A stretch of 64,000 nt of DNA from Mycolicibacterium hassiacum DSM 44199 (GCF_900603025.1 NZ_LR026975.1:4092001-4156000), one strand, 5' to 3'; shown: positions 29,743 to 40,166, counted from the stretch's first letter. Program-made: numbers and translations. The notes: generated from the letters alone by a model not told the origin.

Positions 29743-29748
29743 ACTATA
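29743..29748 (-). promoter_or_regulatory. -10 box (TATAGT) of the 6C RNA
   Basis: TATAGT on the minus strand lies 7 bases before the predicted 5' end near 29736. Confidence 0.65.
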
Positions 29749-29883
29749 CACATGCCGACGTGGGGCAACGCAAGGCTTGATCTGTAGCGAAATCACTTTC
29801 ACGGCAGTAAAAATGCAGTCCCCGTCACGTGTCGCTGCCTGCCATTTTCGACACACCCGGCGGCGGTGTCTCGCCGCCGACCC

Positions 29884-29889
29884 TATGCT
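29884..29889 (+). promoter_or_regulatory. -10 box (TATGCT), leaderless start of the HAD gene
   Basis: TATGCT ends 6 bases before GTG 29896. A GC-rich inverted repeat (CGGCGGCG...CGCCGCCG) lies just upstream. Confidence 0.55.
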
Positions 29890-29895
29890 GGCGCT

Positions 29896-30765
29896 GTGAC
29901 TGCACCGCACCCCGACGGAGCCGGATCGAACCCCCCGCCGACCTCTGAGCAAACTCCGACGCCGAGCGATCGACCGGTCCGCACCGCGGCCTTCTTCGAC
30001 CTGGACAAGACGGTGATCGCCAAGTCGAGCACGCTGGCCTTCAGCAAACCCTTCTTCGATCAGGGGCTGATCAACCGGCGCACCGTGCTCAAGTCGGCCT
30101 ACGCGCAGTTCCTGTTCCTGATGTCAGGCGCCGACCACGACCAGATGGAGCGGATGCGGTCCTACATCACCAACATGTGCACCGGCTGGGACGTCGAACA
30201 GGTCAAGTCGATCGTCCGGGAGACGTTGCACGATGTGGTCAATCCGCTGGTGTTCGCCGAAGCCGCCGAGCTCATCGCCGACCACAAGCTCTGTGGCCGT
30301 GACGTTGTCGTGGTCTCCGCGTCCGGCGAAGAGATCGTCGCGCCCATCGCCCGGGCGCTCGGCGCCACCCACGCCATGGCCACCCGGATGGTCGTCGAGG
30401 ACGGCAAGTACACCGGCGAGATCGCCTTCTACTGTTACGGCGAAGGCAAGGTCGAGGCGATCCGCCAACTCGCGGCACGTGAGGGCTACGCGCTCGAACA
30501 CTGCTACGCGTACTCGGACTCGATCACCGATCTGCCGATGCTCGAGGCGGTCGGACATCCGACCGTGGTCAATCCCGACCGGGCGTTGCGCAAAGAGGCG
30601 CTGGCCCGCGGCTGGCCGATCCTGACCTTCAGCCGTCCGGTGTCGTTGCGCGACCGCATCCCGGCGCCGTCCGGGGCCGCGGTAGCTACCTCCGCCGCCG
30701 TTGCTTTCAGCGCCCTGGCCGCCGGCGCGCTGACCTATTCGCTGCTGCGCCGTTTCGCATTGTGA
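29896..30765 (+). CDS. HAD-superfamily (HAD-IB) hydrolase, membrane-anchored tail (Rv3661-like)
   Basis: A 289-residue HAD phosphatase of the SerB-like subclass. Motif I is FFDLDKT (nucleophile Asp near residue 34), motif II SASGEE, and the metal motif YSDSITDLPML. The N-terminal 30 residues are Pro/Thr-rich and disordered; a C-terminal hydrophobic helix (about 265-285) suggests membrane attachment. The true substrate is unknown, although homologues are often called phosphoserine phosphatases. The start is fixed by the -10 box. It lies between two conserved regulatory RNAs. Confidence 0.92.
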   Translation: MTAPHPDGAGSNPPPTSEQTPTPSDRPVRTAAFFDLDKTVIAKSSTLAFSKPFFDQGLINRRTVLKSAYAQFLFLMSGADHDQMERMRSYITNMCTGWDVEQVKSIVRETLHDVVNPLVFAEAAELIADHKLCGRDVVVVSASGEEIVAPIARALGATHAMATRMVVEDGKYTGEIAFYCYGEGKVEAIRQLAAREGYALEHCYAYSDSITDLPMLEAVGHPTVVNPDRALRKEALARGWPILTFSRPVSLRDRIPAPSGAAVATSAAVAFSALAAGALTYSLLRRFAL

Positions 30766-30893
30766 CTCTCGGCGTTCGCATTTCGTCCGCCCCGCACCAG
30801 CTCGGACGGGGTGTCGACCCGAACGCCGAACGCCTTGAGTGGCACGAGGAACACCGCCGGTCGACAAGTGGGCACCGCAACGCGCGCGAACCC

Positions 30894-30922
30894 TTGATGT
30901 GATCGGCGTCACGGGGTACAAA
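30894..30922 (+). promoter_or_regulatory. Promoter of the Ms1-like RNA
   Basis: TTGATG (30894-30899), a 17-base spacer, then TACAAA (30917-30922). This places a start near 30927-30930, matching the start of the structured region. Confidence 0.5.
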
Positions 30923-30926
30923 GGAA

Positions 30927-31230
30927 GCACGGAAACGTGGTGAGGCCAAGGCCGAGTCGGAAGAGAAGGCTCGGACTCCCGATCCAGGTTTCCCAGCACG
31001 GGACACGGAACCCACGCGGAGCCCATGCCGCGGAATAGGCAGACCCGTTGCGGGCCTGCGTATTTGCGAAGAGCGGGCGGGTGGATGCCCTTTGGGTTGG
31101 GGCTACAGCCGCAGCGCATCGCAAGACGCCGAGGCCAACCCACGCAACCGAGTAGAGCACGCTTGGTAACCGGAGTCCCGTGCTAGCGGGCGGCGCGCCG
31201 AACCCCAGGTTCGGATCGCCGCCCGCTTCG
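30927..31230 (+). ncRNA. Probable Ms1 / MTS2823 6S-like RNA
   Basis: The 512-base gap between the HAD gene and the Rv3662c-like gene has no credible frame but holds a roughly 300-nt structured stretch. Its ends pair (GCACGG 30927-30932 with CCGTGC 31178-31183), and internal purine-rich blocks suggest the open 6S-like bubble. It is followed by a strong hairpin (GCGGGCGGC 31186-31194 with GCCGCCCGC 31218-31226, enclosing CGAACC/GGTTCG). In M. tuberculosis the abundant RNA MTS2823, homologue of M. smegmatis Ms1 which binds core RNA polymerase, lies in exactly this intergenic region. The call rests on synteny plus structure. Confidence 0.72.
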
Positions 31231-31277
31231 CATGTCGGGCCTGCCGGGTCCCGAGATCTCGTGTCGAGCCAGGGCAG

Positions 31278-32024
31278 TCAGGCTTTGCCCGATGAGCGTT
31301 GTGCGATCGCCAGCGCCTCCTCGGCCCCGGCCGTCAGCCCCCGGCAGCAGGTGATGATCCAGGCGGCCAGACCGTCCGGGGTGCCGGACGCGAACCCGCG
31401 GGCCGCGCCGCGGTACTCGCCGGACTGACGCATCCAGTACGTCTCCGGCACCCCCAGCCCGTGCGGGTCCAGACCACTGGTGATCGTCACCAACCGCGAC
31501 ACCGCGCGCGCCACCACCCCGTCGGCGGTGCCGAACGGTGCCAGCGTCAACAGTTCGCCGTGCACCACGGCGGCCAACACCGGGGCCGCCACCCGGGTGC
31601 CGCCGGTCACCAATTCGGCCAGCAACGCGAGTCGCCCGCTCACCTCGTCGTCGGCCCGGGGCCGGCCCAGATGATCGGCGTCGGTGAGATCGGCGGCGGC
31701 CAGCGTGTGCAGCCGGGCGATCGCCTGCAACGGCGCCCGCTGCCACACCCCGACCAGCGTGCCCGCCCCGCCCTCGAGCACCTCGGCCACCCGCAGCGCA
31801 CCGGCCAGCACCGGATCCGGGGTCCCCGACTCCGACAGCTGCAGCGACCCGCCGTCGAGCACCGACGACGCGCGGGCGGCCCGCACCGCCGCCTCGGCGG
31901 CATTGGCCGGCCAACCGCGCAGGTTGGCGCGGTGCCGGTGCGCCCGCCCCAGGGCGGCACGGGCCTCGTCGGCGGCCTCGGCGACACCGGGCAGAGCAGC
32001 GAGTGGAGCCAGCGGATCGGTCAC
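31278..32024 (-). CDS. Degenerate Fic-fold protein (Rv3662c-like)
   Basis: A 248-residue soluble protein whose helical landmarks follow the Fic domain order: ASSVLDGG (about 52-59), RLHTLAAADL (104-113), then APFGTADGVVAR (162-173) where active Fic proteins have HPFxxGNGRxxR. The catalytic His is replaced by Ala162 and GNGR by ADGV, while Pro163, Phe164, Gly169 and Arg173 remain. It should therefore be unable to transfer AMP. The start is GTG 32024, with TAGCGT 8 bases upstream. Mycobacterial homologues sit beside acs-type genes. The Fic relationship is my inference from the motif pattern. Confidence 0.75.
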   Translation of the reverse strand: MTDPLAPLAALPGVAEAADEARAALGRAHRHRANLRGWPANAAEAAVRAARASSVLDGGSLQLSESGTPDPVLAGALRVAEVLEGGAGTLVGVWQRAPLQAIARLHTLAAADLTDADHLGRPRADDEVSGRLALLAELVTGGTRVAAPVLAAVVHGELLTLAPFGTADGVVARAVSRLVTITSGLDPHGLGVPETYWMRQSGEYRGAARGFASGTPDGLAAWIITCCRGLTAGAEEALAIAQRSSGKA

Positions 32025-32032
32025 GTCAGCCG

Positions 32033-32121
32033 ACGCTAGCCGACCCGGGCCGCGTACCCGCGCCCGCCCGGAACCGCGCAGGTGGGGCAGGCACACGCGG
32101 AGCGCACCGAGTGACTACGCT
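32033..32121. promoter_or_regulatory. Divergent -10 boxes for the Fic-fold gene and acs
   Basis: On the minus strand TAGCGT (32038-32033) is 8 bases before GTG 32024. On the plus strand TACGCT (32116-32121) is 7 bases before ATG 32129. Both fit leaderless starts. Confidence 0.45.
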
Positions 32122-32128
32122 CACAACC

Positions 32129-34087
<1,959 letters not shown>

Positions 34088-34129
34088 CCGGTGGCCCGGA
34101 GCCCGGCCGCTCGGCAGCTGCGGTCCGGC

Positions 34130-34852
34130 TCAGCCGGCGGCGCCGATCGGGACGAACCCCGCCCCGGGCCGGTTCTTGGCGTTGATATCGGCCAGCACCG
34201 CGTTCATCGACACGGTGACCGCCGGCGTGTGCAGCGGGATGTACTTGATGATGCAGGTCGGCAGCGTCTCGGAGAACGCCCCGTGGATCATGCCGACCAG
34301 CCGGTTGTTCACGGTGACCGGCGCGCCGGAGTCGCCGGGCTGGCCGCACACCTGGTTGACGATGGTGCCCGGCTGCTCGCCCGGGCCCCAGGTCATTCCG
34401 CACGAGTGCCCGGTGGTGCGCCCGAGCTTGCAGGCGATCTCGCCGACCCTGGGGTCCGGGCCCAGCCCGTCGATCCGGAACCCCTTGACCTCGTTGACCG
34501 GCTGCACCTTCTGCGGGTCGAACTTGATCACGGCGTAGTCCAGCGCGTCGTTGCCGGCCACCATGGTGCCCAGCACCCCGGCGTCCTCCGCGCCCTCGGC
34601 GGCCACCTTCGCACCCGGTCCGCCGCAGTGCGCCGAGGTGAAGCCGACCAGGTCCCCGTTGCGGTCGTGGCCGATCGCGGTGAGTGTGCACATGGTCTCG
34701 CCGTTGACGACCAGCCCGGAACCGCCGCCGAGCGGCACCTGTGTCTGGGCGGCGGCGACTGGGGGCGAGACCATCGACACGGCTGGGGTGAGAGAAAGGG
34801 CGACGACCGCCAGGGCCGCGGTCAGCCTCGGACAGCGACCGCTGTCGTTCAA
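34130..34852 (-). CDS. Secreted trypsin-like serine protease (Rv3668c-like)
   Basis: A 240-residue chymotrypsin-fold protease with a signal peptide (about 8-35, AxA site before QTQVP). Triad: His75 in TSAHC, Asp105 in DYAVI, Ser175 in GQPGDSGAP. Paired cysteines (55/76, 141/151) fit extracellular disulfides. The start is TTG 34852, supported by AAGGAG 5 bases upstream. Monocistronic and convergent with acs. Substrate unknown. Confidence 0.93.
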   Translation of the reverse strand: MNDSGRCPRLTAALAVVALSLTPAVSMVSPPVAAAQTQVPLGGGSGLVVNGETMCTLTAIGHDRNGDLVGFTSAHCGGPGAKVAAEGAEDAGVLGTMVAGNDALDYAVIKFDPQKVQPVNEVKGFRIDGLGPDPRVGEIACKLGRTTGHSCGMTWGPGEQPGTIVNQVCGQPGDSGAPVTVNNRLVGMIHGAFSETLPTCIIKYIPLHTPAVTVSMNAVLADINAKNRPGAGFVPIGAAG

Positions 34853-34983
34853 CTGAACTCCTTCCCGTGCTCCCCGACCGCCTCCGCAAACAACCTTGCC
34901 AGTCTAACGGCGACCGGGATCGTTTCAGGGCACGCCACATGGCAACATGAACCGCGACGGATACCCGGGGAGAGGAACTGTTC

Positions 34984-35496
34984 GTGAGCGATCGCAGGAA
35001 TGGCGCGCCGTCCACCGTGACCTCGATACCGCTGGTCGACCCACATGCCCCGAAGCCCGACCCGTCCATCGGCGACCTGGTCAAGGAAGCCACCGCCCAG
35101 GTGTCCACCCTGGTGCGCGCCGAGGTCGAGCTGGCCAAGGCCGAGATCACCCGCGACGTCAAGAAGGGCCTCACCGGCAGCGTCTACTTCATCCTGGCGC
35201 TGGTGGTGCTGTTCTACTCCACCTTCTTTTTCTTCTTCTTCCTCGGCGAACTGCTGGACGTCTGGCTGGTGAAGTGGGCCGCCTATCTGATCGTGTTCGG
35301 CCTGATGGTGCTGACCACCGCGGGGTTCACGCTGCTCGGCTACCTCAAGGTGCGCCGCATCCGGGGACCGCGCAAGACCATCGAGTCGGTCAAGGGGTTG
35401 CCCGAGGCGCTCACCCCCGGCCAGGACAAGGCCGTCGTGCCGGCGTCGACCGACGGCAACAAACCGGCGTCACCGGCTGACCCCTCGGGCTGGTAA
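34984..35496 (+). CDS. Holin-superfamily-III-like membrane protein (Rv3669-like)
   Basis: A 170-residue protein: an amphipathic helix with alternating charge (about 28-60, VRAEVELAKAEITRDVKKG), then two membrane helices (about 63-88, remarkably Phe-rich, and 95-118) and a disordered Pro/Asp tail. This is the putative actinobacterial holin-X / phage-holin-superfamily-III architecture, which is not phage-encoded in mycobacteria. GTG 34984. The stop overlaps the next gene as TAATG. Confidence 0.88.
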   Translation: MSDRRNGAPSTVTSIPLVDPHAPKPDPSIGDLVKEATAQVSTLVRAEVELAKAEITRDVKKGLTGSVYFILALVVLFYSTFFFFFFLGELLDVWLVKWAAYLIVFGLMVLTTAGFTLLGYLKVRRIRGPRKTIESVKGLPEALTPGQDKAVVPASTDGNKPASPADPSGW

Positions 35497-36446
35497 TGCC
35501 ACCACCCGACCCGTCGGTGGTCCGCATCGACGGTCCGTGGCGTCATCTGGACGTGCACGCCAACGGAATTCGCTTCCACGTCGTGGAGGCGCTGCCCGCC
35601 GACGCCTCGGCCGCACCGGTCACCGAGCGGCCGCTGCTGATCCTGTTGCACGGGTTCGGGTCGTTCTGGTGGTCCTGGCGGCATCAGCTGCGCGGTCTGA
35701 CCGACGCCCGCGTGGTGGCCGTCGACCTGCGCGGCTACGGGGGCAGCGACAAACCGCCCCGCGGCTACGACAGCTGGACGCTGGCCGGGGACACCGCCGG
35801 GTTGGTCCGCGCGCTCGGTCACCGCGACGCGATCCTGGTCGGCCACGCCGACGGCGGGCTGGTGTGCTGGGCGACCGCGGTGCTGCATCCGCGGGTGGTG
35901 CGGGCGATCGCGGTGGTCAGTTCCCCGCATCCGGTCGCGCTGCGGTCGTCGGCGCTGCGGCGGCGCGACCAGGCGGGCGCACTGCTGCCGTCGCTGCTCG
36001 GCTACCAGGTGCCGATCTGGCCCGAGCACCGGCTGACCCGGCACAACGGCGCCGAGTTGGAGCGCCTGGTGCGCCGGCGTGCCGGCGAGAAGTGGCTTGC
36101 CACCGATGATTTCGCCGAAACGATCACGCACCTGCGGCGCGCCATCCAGATCCCGTCGGCCGCGCACTCGGCGCTGGAGTACCAGCGCTGGGCGGTGCGC
36201 AGCCAGTTCCGCCTCGAAGGGCATCGGTTCATGCGGTTGATGCGGCGACGCATCGACATCCCGGTGCTGCACCTGCGCGGCGACGCCGACCCGTACGTGC
36301 TGGCCGACCCGGTGCGCCGCACCGAGCGCCTGGTCCCGCACGGTCGATACGTGACCCTCTCCGACGCAGGGCATTTCGGCCACGAGGAGACGCCGGACCA
36401 GGTCAACGACCGGCTGTCGGCCTTCGTGCGGCAGGTCTGCGGCTAG
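35496..36446 (+). CDS. ephE: Alpha/beta hydrolase, EphE-like, with altered nucleophile elbow
   Basis: A 316-residue alpha/beta hydrolase at the place of M. tuberculosis ephE. The oxyanion motif is LLHGFGSFWWSW, the acid DADPYVLADP and the histidine AGHFGHEE. The nucleophile elbow reads VGHADGGLVCW: at the position of the epoxide-hydrolase aspartate (GHDxGG) there is Ala, with Asp one residue later. Either the nucleophile has shifted or the enzyme is not a canonical epoxide hydrolase. ATG 35496 overlaps the holin-like stop; its own stop overlaps the marP stop. Confidence 0.85.
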   Translation: MPPPDPSVVRIDGPWRHLDVHANGIRFHVVEALPADASAAPVTERPLLILLHGFGSFWWSWRHQLRGLTDARVVAVDLRGYGGSDKPPRGYDSWTLAGDTAGLVRALGHRDAILVGHADGGLVCWATAVLHPRVVRAIAVVSSPHPVALRSSALRRRDQAGALLPSLLGYQVPIWPEHRLTRHNGAELERLVRRRAGEKWLATDDFAETITHLRRAIQIPSAAHSALEYQRWAVRSQFRLEGHRFMRLMRRRIDIPVLHLRGDADPYVLADPVRRTERLVPHGRYVTLSDAGHFGHEETPDQVNDRLSAFVRQVCG

Positions 36447-37630
36447 TTGACGCAGCGGCCGGTGGCCACCCGCGCGGTGTTGTGCACGCCGGCCAGCTGC
36501 TGCTCGACCGCCCGTGCGGTCAGCACGAACCCGGTGTCGGCGTCGTCGACGGCCGCGCCGAACACCACGCCCAGCACGTTGCCGGCCTGGTCGATCATTG
36601 GTCCGCCCGAATTACCTTGGCGGATTGTGCCTCTGATGGTGTACACCTCGCGGGTCACGGTGCTCTCGCGGTAGATGTCGGGACCGTTGAGATCGATGGT
36701 CTCCCGGATGCGCGCCGGGGTGGCGACGAAATCGCCGCCGCCCGGGTACCCCATCACGATGGCGCTGGTGCCGCTGGGCACCTCCCCCTGGGCGAACGCC
36801 AGCGGCGGCGCGGTCAGATCCGGGACGTCGAGGATCGAGATGTCGGTCTGCGGGTCGTAGGACACCACATACGCGTCGTAGGTCCGGCCGTTGACCTCGA
36901 CGGTGGCGCTCTCGGCGCCGGCCACCACGTGCGCGTTGGACATCACCCGGTGCGGGGCGACGACGAAGCCGCTGCCTTCGAGCACCTTCTGGCAGCCCGG
37001 GGCCACCCCGCGGATCTTGACCACGCTGCCGCGGGTCGCCGCCACCACCGGGTCGTCGGCCAGCGCGGCGTCCGGCGGATCCACCGCGACGATCGGGGTG
37101 CGGCCGAACGGGTGCAGCACATCGGGCAGCCCGGAGGTGTCCAGCAGCGCCGAGAGCCGGTCCGGCACCGACCGCAGCCATTCCGGCGCGATGTCGTTGA
37201 CCCCCTTGAGGACCTGCGATCCGCGTACCGCCGCAGCCATGTTCGGCTGGTCCGACGACTGCAGCGGAAAGGTCAGCATCCATGCGGCGACCAACACGGC
37301 CACCATCTGCATGGCCACCCCGACGATCGAATCGATGGCGCGCATCCCGGGGTTGCGGATCGCGCCGCGCACCGCTCGGCCGAGCACCACGCCGGCGATC
37401 TCACCGATGACCACCAGCGCGAGGATGAGGAACAGGGTGACGAACAGTTTGGTGCGCGGCCCCTGGATGTGGCTGACGACGTGCGGTGCGAGCAGCACCC
37501 CGGCGACCGCGCCGAGCAGCACCCCGACGAACGACAGCAGCGACCCGAGCGCACCGGAGCGCCAGCCGGAAACGGCGGCGATGAAGGCGACCGCCAGCAC
37601 GGCGAGGTCGAGCCACTGCGACGATGTCAT
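36443..37630 (-). CDS. marP: Membrane serine protease MarP (acid resistance)
   Basis: A 395-residue periplasmic protease with four N-terminal helices (about 5-125, CvpA/colicin-V-production-like) and a chymotrypsin-type domain. The triad His234, Asp263 and Ser341 (QGNSGGP) and the cysteines Cys213 and Cys393 that form the regulatory disulfide in M. tuberculosis MarP (Rv3671c) are all in register. Required in M. tuberculosis for survival in acid, where it activates a peptidoglycan hydrolase. ATG 37630 overlaps the Nudix stop as ATGA. Last gene of the nth operon. Confidence 0.97.
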   Translation of the reverse strand: MTSSQWLDLAVLAVAFIAAVSGWRSGALGSLLSFVGVLLGAVAGVLLAPHVVSHIQGPRTKLFVTLFLILALVVIGEIAGVVLGRAVRGAIRNPGMRAIDSIVGVAMQMVAVLVAAWMLTFPLQSSDQPNMAAAVRGSQVLKGVNDIAPEWLRSVPDRLSALLDTSGLPDVLHPFGRTPIVAVDPPDAALADDPVVAATRGSVVKIRGVAPGCQKVLEGSGFVVAPHRVMSNAHVVAGAESATVEVNGRTYDAYVVSYDPQTDISILDVPDLTAPPLAFAQGEVPSGTSAIVMGYPGGGDFVATPARIRETIDLNGPDIYRESTVTREVYTIRGTIRQGNSGGPMIDQAGNVLGVVFGAAVDDADTGFVLTARAVEQQLAGVHNTARVATGRCVN

Positions 37631-38442
37631 AGTTGGGCTTCACGGTAGTCGCCGCCGCGCCCGACGAGCGCCATTGCCTCCTCGAGCTCGCGGATGTCGT
37701 CGGTGTCCCACGGCTGCGCCCAGCCCGCGACGTCGAGCATCGCCGAGATCACCTGTCCGGTGAACCCCCACACCAGCATCTCGTTGAGCAGAAACGCCGG
37801 GCCGGCCGACCGGCGGGTGTTCTCCTTGCGGTACACCATGATTCGGTTCTCCGGGTTGATGAACGCCCGGAGCGGGACCCGGGTGACGTGCGCGGTCTCC
37901 GACGGGTCGACCACCCGCACCGGGCCGGGATCGGGCGAGTAGGCCAGCACCGGTACGACGTGAAACCCCGACGGGGGGATGAAGATTTTGCTCAGCGTGG
38001 TCAGCGGCCGTAGTCGGGTGACGTCGAGGTCGGTCTCCTCGCGGGCCTCCCGCAACGCGGTGTGCACCGGGTCCGGATCGCCGGGATCGGCGGCCCCGCC
38101 CGGGAACGCGGCCTGCCCGGCGTGGTGGCGCAGGGTGGCGGACCGCACGGTGACGAGCAGGTCGGCCTCCGGCGGTGTCCGCTCGGCCGGGGCGTCGGGC
38201 GGACCGGAGAACAGCACCAGCACCGCGGCGTCGCGCTTGCGCGGCGCCACCCGTTTGGCGTCCTTGAGCAGCTTCATCACCTCGGGCGCCATCCGGCGGC
38301 GGTAGACGTTCCTGAGGTCGTCGGCGTTGTCGACCAGCGGGCGCAGCCAGTTCGGCGCGGCATCGGGTGCGAGCAGCCGCGACTCCCCGCGCCAGCCGGC
38401 CCACTCACCGCCGGGCCGGTACTCGCTCCCCGGGCCGCTCAC
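37627..38442 (-). CDS. Nudix hydrolase, CoA pyrophosphatase type (Rv3672c-like)
   Basis: A 271-residue Nudix protein. The CoA-specific preamble VRSATLRHHAGQAAFPGG precedes the Nudix box (GG...ALREAREETDL), the combination seen in CoA/acyl-CoA diphosphatases (UPF0035). The N-terminal 80 residues form a mycobacterial extension. GTG 38442 overlaps the thioredoxin stop as GTGA. Coupled to marP downstream. Confidence 0.92.
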   Translation of the reverse strand: MSGPGSEYRPGGEWAGWRGESRLLAPDAAPNWLRPLVDNADDLRNVYRRRMAPEVMKLLKDAKRVAPRKRDAAVLVLFSGPPDAPAERTPPEADLLVTVRSATLRHHAGQAAFPGGAADPGDPDPVHTALREAREETDLDVTRLRPLTTLSKIFIPPSGFHVVPVLAYSPDPGPVRVVDPSETAHVTRVPLRAFINPENRIMVYRKENTRRSAGPAFLLNEMLVWGFTGQVISAMLDVAGWAQPWDTDDIRELEEAMALVGRGGDYREAQL

Positions 38443-39086
38443 CTGACCGTTCCCATCTTCGCCTCCACCGCTGCCGCGATCTCGTCGGCACTGTCGAAGG
38501 AGCGCGGCAGGACCTCGGCCACGGTACCGTCGGCGCGCAGCAGCACGGTCGCGGGCATCACGTTGGGCACCTTCAGCGCCGCGGCGATGCGGCGCCGGCC
38601 GTCCTGCAGGGTCGGCAGGTGCACACCCAGTTCGGCCAGCCGCAGCAGCGCCGCGGTCTCGTTCTCGTCCTGGTGCACGGTCAGCACGGTGACCGCGGGG
38701 CCGACCCGGCGCTGGTACTCGGCCATCGCCGGGAGTTCCTGGGTGCACGGCGCGCACCAGTAGGCCCACAGGTTGAGCACCACCGTCCGGCCGGCCAGCG
38801 CGCGGGCCACATCGACGCGGGACCCGTCGCCGGCGCACTCCAGCTCGATGCCGCGCAGCGCGGCCGGTCCCGGACCGACGCCCGGCGCCGGGCAGGGCGC
38901 GAGGTCGGCACGGCGGCGGGGTTCGGCCAGCGCCGCGGGGGTGTCGGCGTCGCGGCGGTCGCGCGCGGCAACCGGGTCACCCGGTCCGGACGGGGTGTAG
39001 GCGCTGCGCATCTGGGCGCCGAGCGCGACGACGAGCGCCACCACGGCGGCGAGCGCCGCGAGGGTCCACTTGGTCGAGGTGCTCAT
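38439..39086 (-). CDS. TlpA-like membrane-anchored thioredoxin (Rv3673c-like)
   Basis: A 215-residue thioredoxin-fold protein with an uncleaved N-terminal anchor (about 7-27), a disordered linker and active site WCAPC. The extracytoplasmic location implies disulfide or heme-thiol redox chemistry in the envelope. ATG 39086 begins 15 bases after the nth stop. Its neighbour MarP needs a disulfide, so co-expression makes sense. Confidence 0.92.
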   Translation of the reverse strand: MSTSTKWTLAALAAVVALVVALGAQMRSAYTPSGPGDPVAARDRRDADTPAALAEPRRRADLAPCPAPGVGPGPAALRGIELECAGDGSRVDVARALAGRTVVLNLWAYWCAPCTQELPAMAEYQRRVGPAVTVLTVHQDENETAALLRLAELGVHLPTLQDGRRRIAAALKVPNVMPATVLLRADGTVAEVLPRSFDSADEIAAAVEAKMGTVR

Positions 39087-39100
39087 GGCGGGCGAATCGG

Positions 39101-39934
39101 TTACAGGCCGGCCAGCGCCAGCAGGTGGTCCCGTTCCGGGCCCTTCACCAGCGGCGCCGCCAGCAGGGGGTCGGTCGGTCCGAGGCCGAACGACGGGCAG
39201 TCCTTGGCCAGCACGCACACCCCGCAGGCGGGCTTGCGGGCGTGGCAGACCCGTCGGCCGTGAAAGATCACCCGGTGACTGAAGTCAGTCCATTCGCGCC
39301 GTTCGATCAGCTCGGCGACGGCGAACTCGATCTTGACCGGGTCGGTGTGATCGGTCCAGCCCCAGCGCCGCACCAGCCGGGAGAAGTGGGTGTCGACGGT
39401 CAGCCCCGGCACGCCGAACGCGTTGCCGAGGATGACGTTGGCGGTCTTGCGGCCGATGCCGGGCAGCGTGACCAGCTCCTCGAGGGTGTCGGGTACCTGC
39501 CCGTCGAACCGTTCGACGAGTTCCTGGCCGAGGCGGATCAGCGCATTGGCCTTGTTGCGGTAGAACCCGGTGGGCCGGATCAGCTCCTCGAGTTCGGTGC
39601 GGTCGGCCCGGGCGTAGTCCAGCGCGGTGCGGTAGCGCTTGAACAGCGCCGGGGTGGTGAGGTTGACCCGCTTGTCGGTGCTCTGCGCCGACAGGATGGT
39701 CGCCACGGTCAACTCGAGCGGGTTGGTGAAGTCCAGTTCGCAGTAGACGTGCGGGAACGCCTTCTTCAGGGCGCGGTTCATCCGGCGTGCTCGGCGGACG
39801 AGGCCCAGGTGGGTCTCGTTGTCCCATTTGCGAGCCCGCTTGGCGGGCTTCTCGGCGGCTTCCGCTCGCGGCTGGGATTTGCCCGGCTTGGGTCGTTTCG
39901 GCTTGGCAGCCGAGGTCTGGCCCACGGTCACCAC
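39101..39934 (-). CDS. nth: Endonuclease III
   Basis: A 277-residue base-excision-repair glycosylase/AP lyase. The helix-hairpin-helix reads [13 protein letters not shown] with the catalytic lysine, the conserved Asp is in [11 protein letters not shown], and the 4Fe-4S cluster cysteines follow the C-x6-C-x2-C-x5-C pattern ([17 protein letters not shown]). The first 35 residues are a basic Lys/Pro-rich extension. GTG 39934. First gene of the nth-thioredoxin-Nudix-marP operon (Rv3674c-Rv3671c order). Confidence 0.96.
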   Translation of the reverse strand: MVTVGQTSAAKPKRPKPGKSQPRAEAAEKPAKRARKWDNETHLGLVRRARRMNRALKKAFPHVYCELDFTNPLELTVATILSAQSTDKRVNLTTPALFKRYRTALDYARADRTELEELIRPTGFYRNKANALIRLGQELVERFDGQVPDTLEELVTLPGIGRKTANVILGNAFGVPGLTVDTHFSRLVRRWGWTDHTDPVKIEFAVAELIERREWTDFSHRVIFHGRRVCHARKPACGVCVLAKDCPSFGLGPTDPLLAAPLVKGPERDHLLALAGL

Positions 39935-40002
39935 CTCAGCCTACTGAGCAGCCGACACCGCGCCCATCCAACGCCGCGGCCGGGCACGAGGCGCCGCATT
40001 TG

Positions 40003-40085
40003 CCGGGCGGCGGTCGGGCAACTGCGGCCGGGCGGCGGTCGGGCAACTGCGGCCGGGCGGCGGTCGGGCAACTGCGGCCGGGCGG
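40003..40085. repeat. 25-bp tandem repeat, 3.3 copies
   Basis: Three identical 25-base units (CCGGGCGGCGGTCGGGCAAC then TGCGG) start at 40003, 40028 and 40053, plus 8 bases of a fourth. It lies between nth and the small membrane protein gene, a potential variable-number locus. Confidence 0.95.
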
Positions 40086-40166
40086 CCGCGGCGGCACACC
40101 CGCTCCGCGACGGACTGGTGGCATTTCGTGATCGTGCTGAGACCTTTCCCGTGTTTACTTCACGGT

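Noticed and set aside
34984..35496. Prophage remnant suggested by the holin-like protein
   Set aside because: The gene is a conserved mycobacterial locus (Rv3669 position) with no phage genes around it.
40003..40085. Possible CRISPR array
   Set aside because: The 25-bp units are contiguous with no spacers, and no cas genes are in the window.
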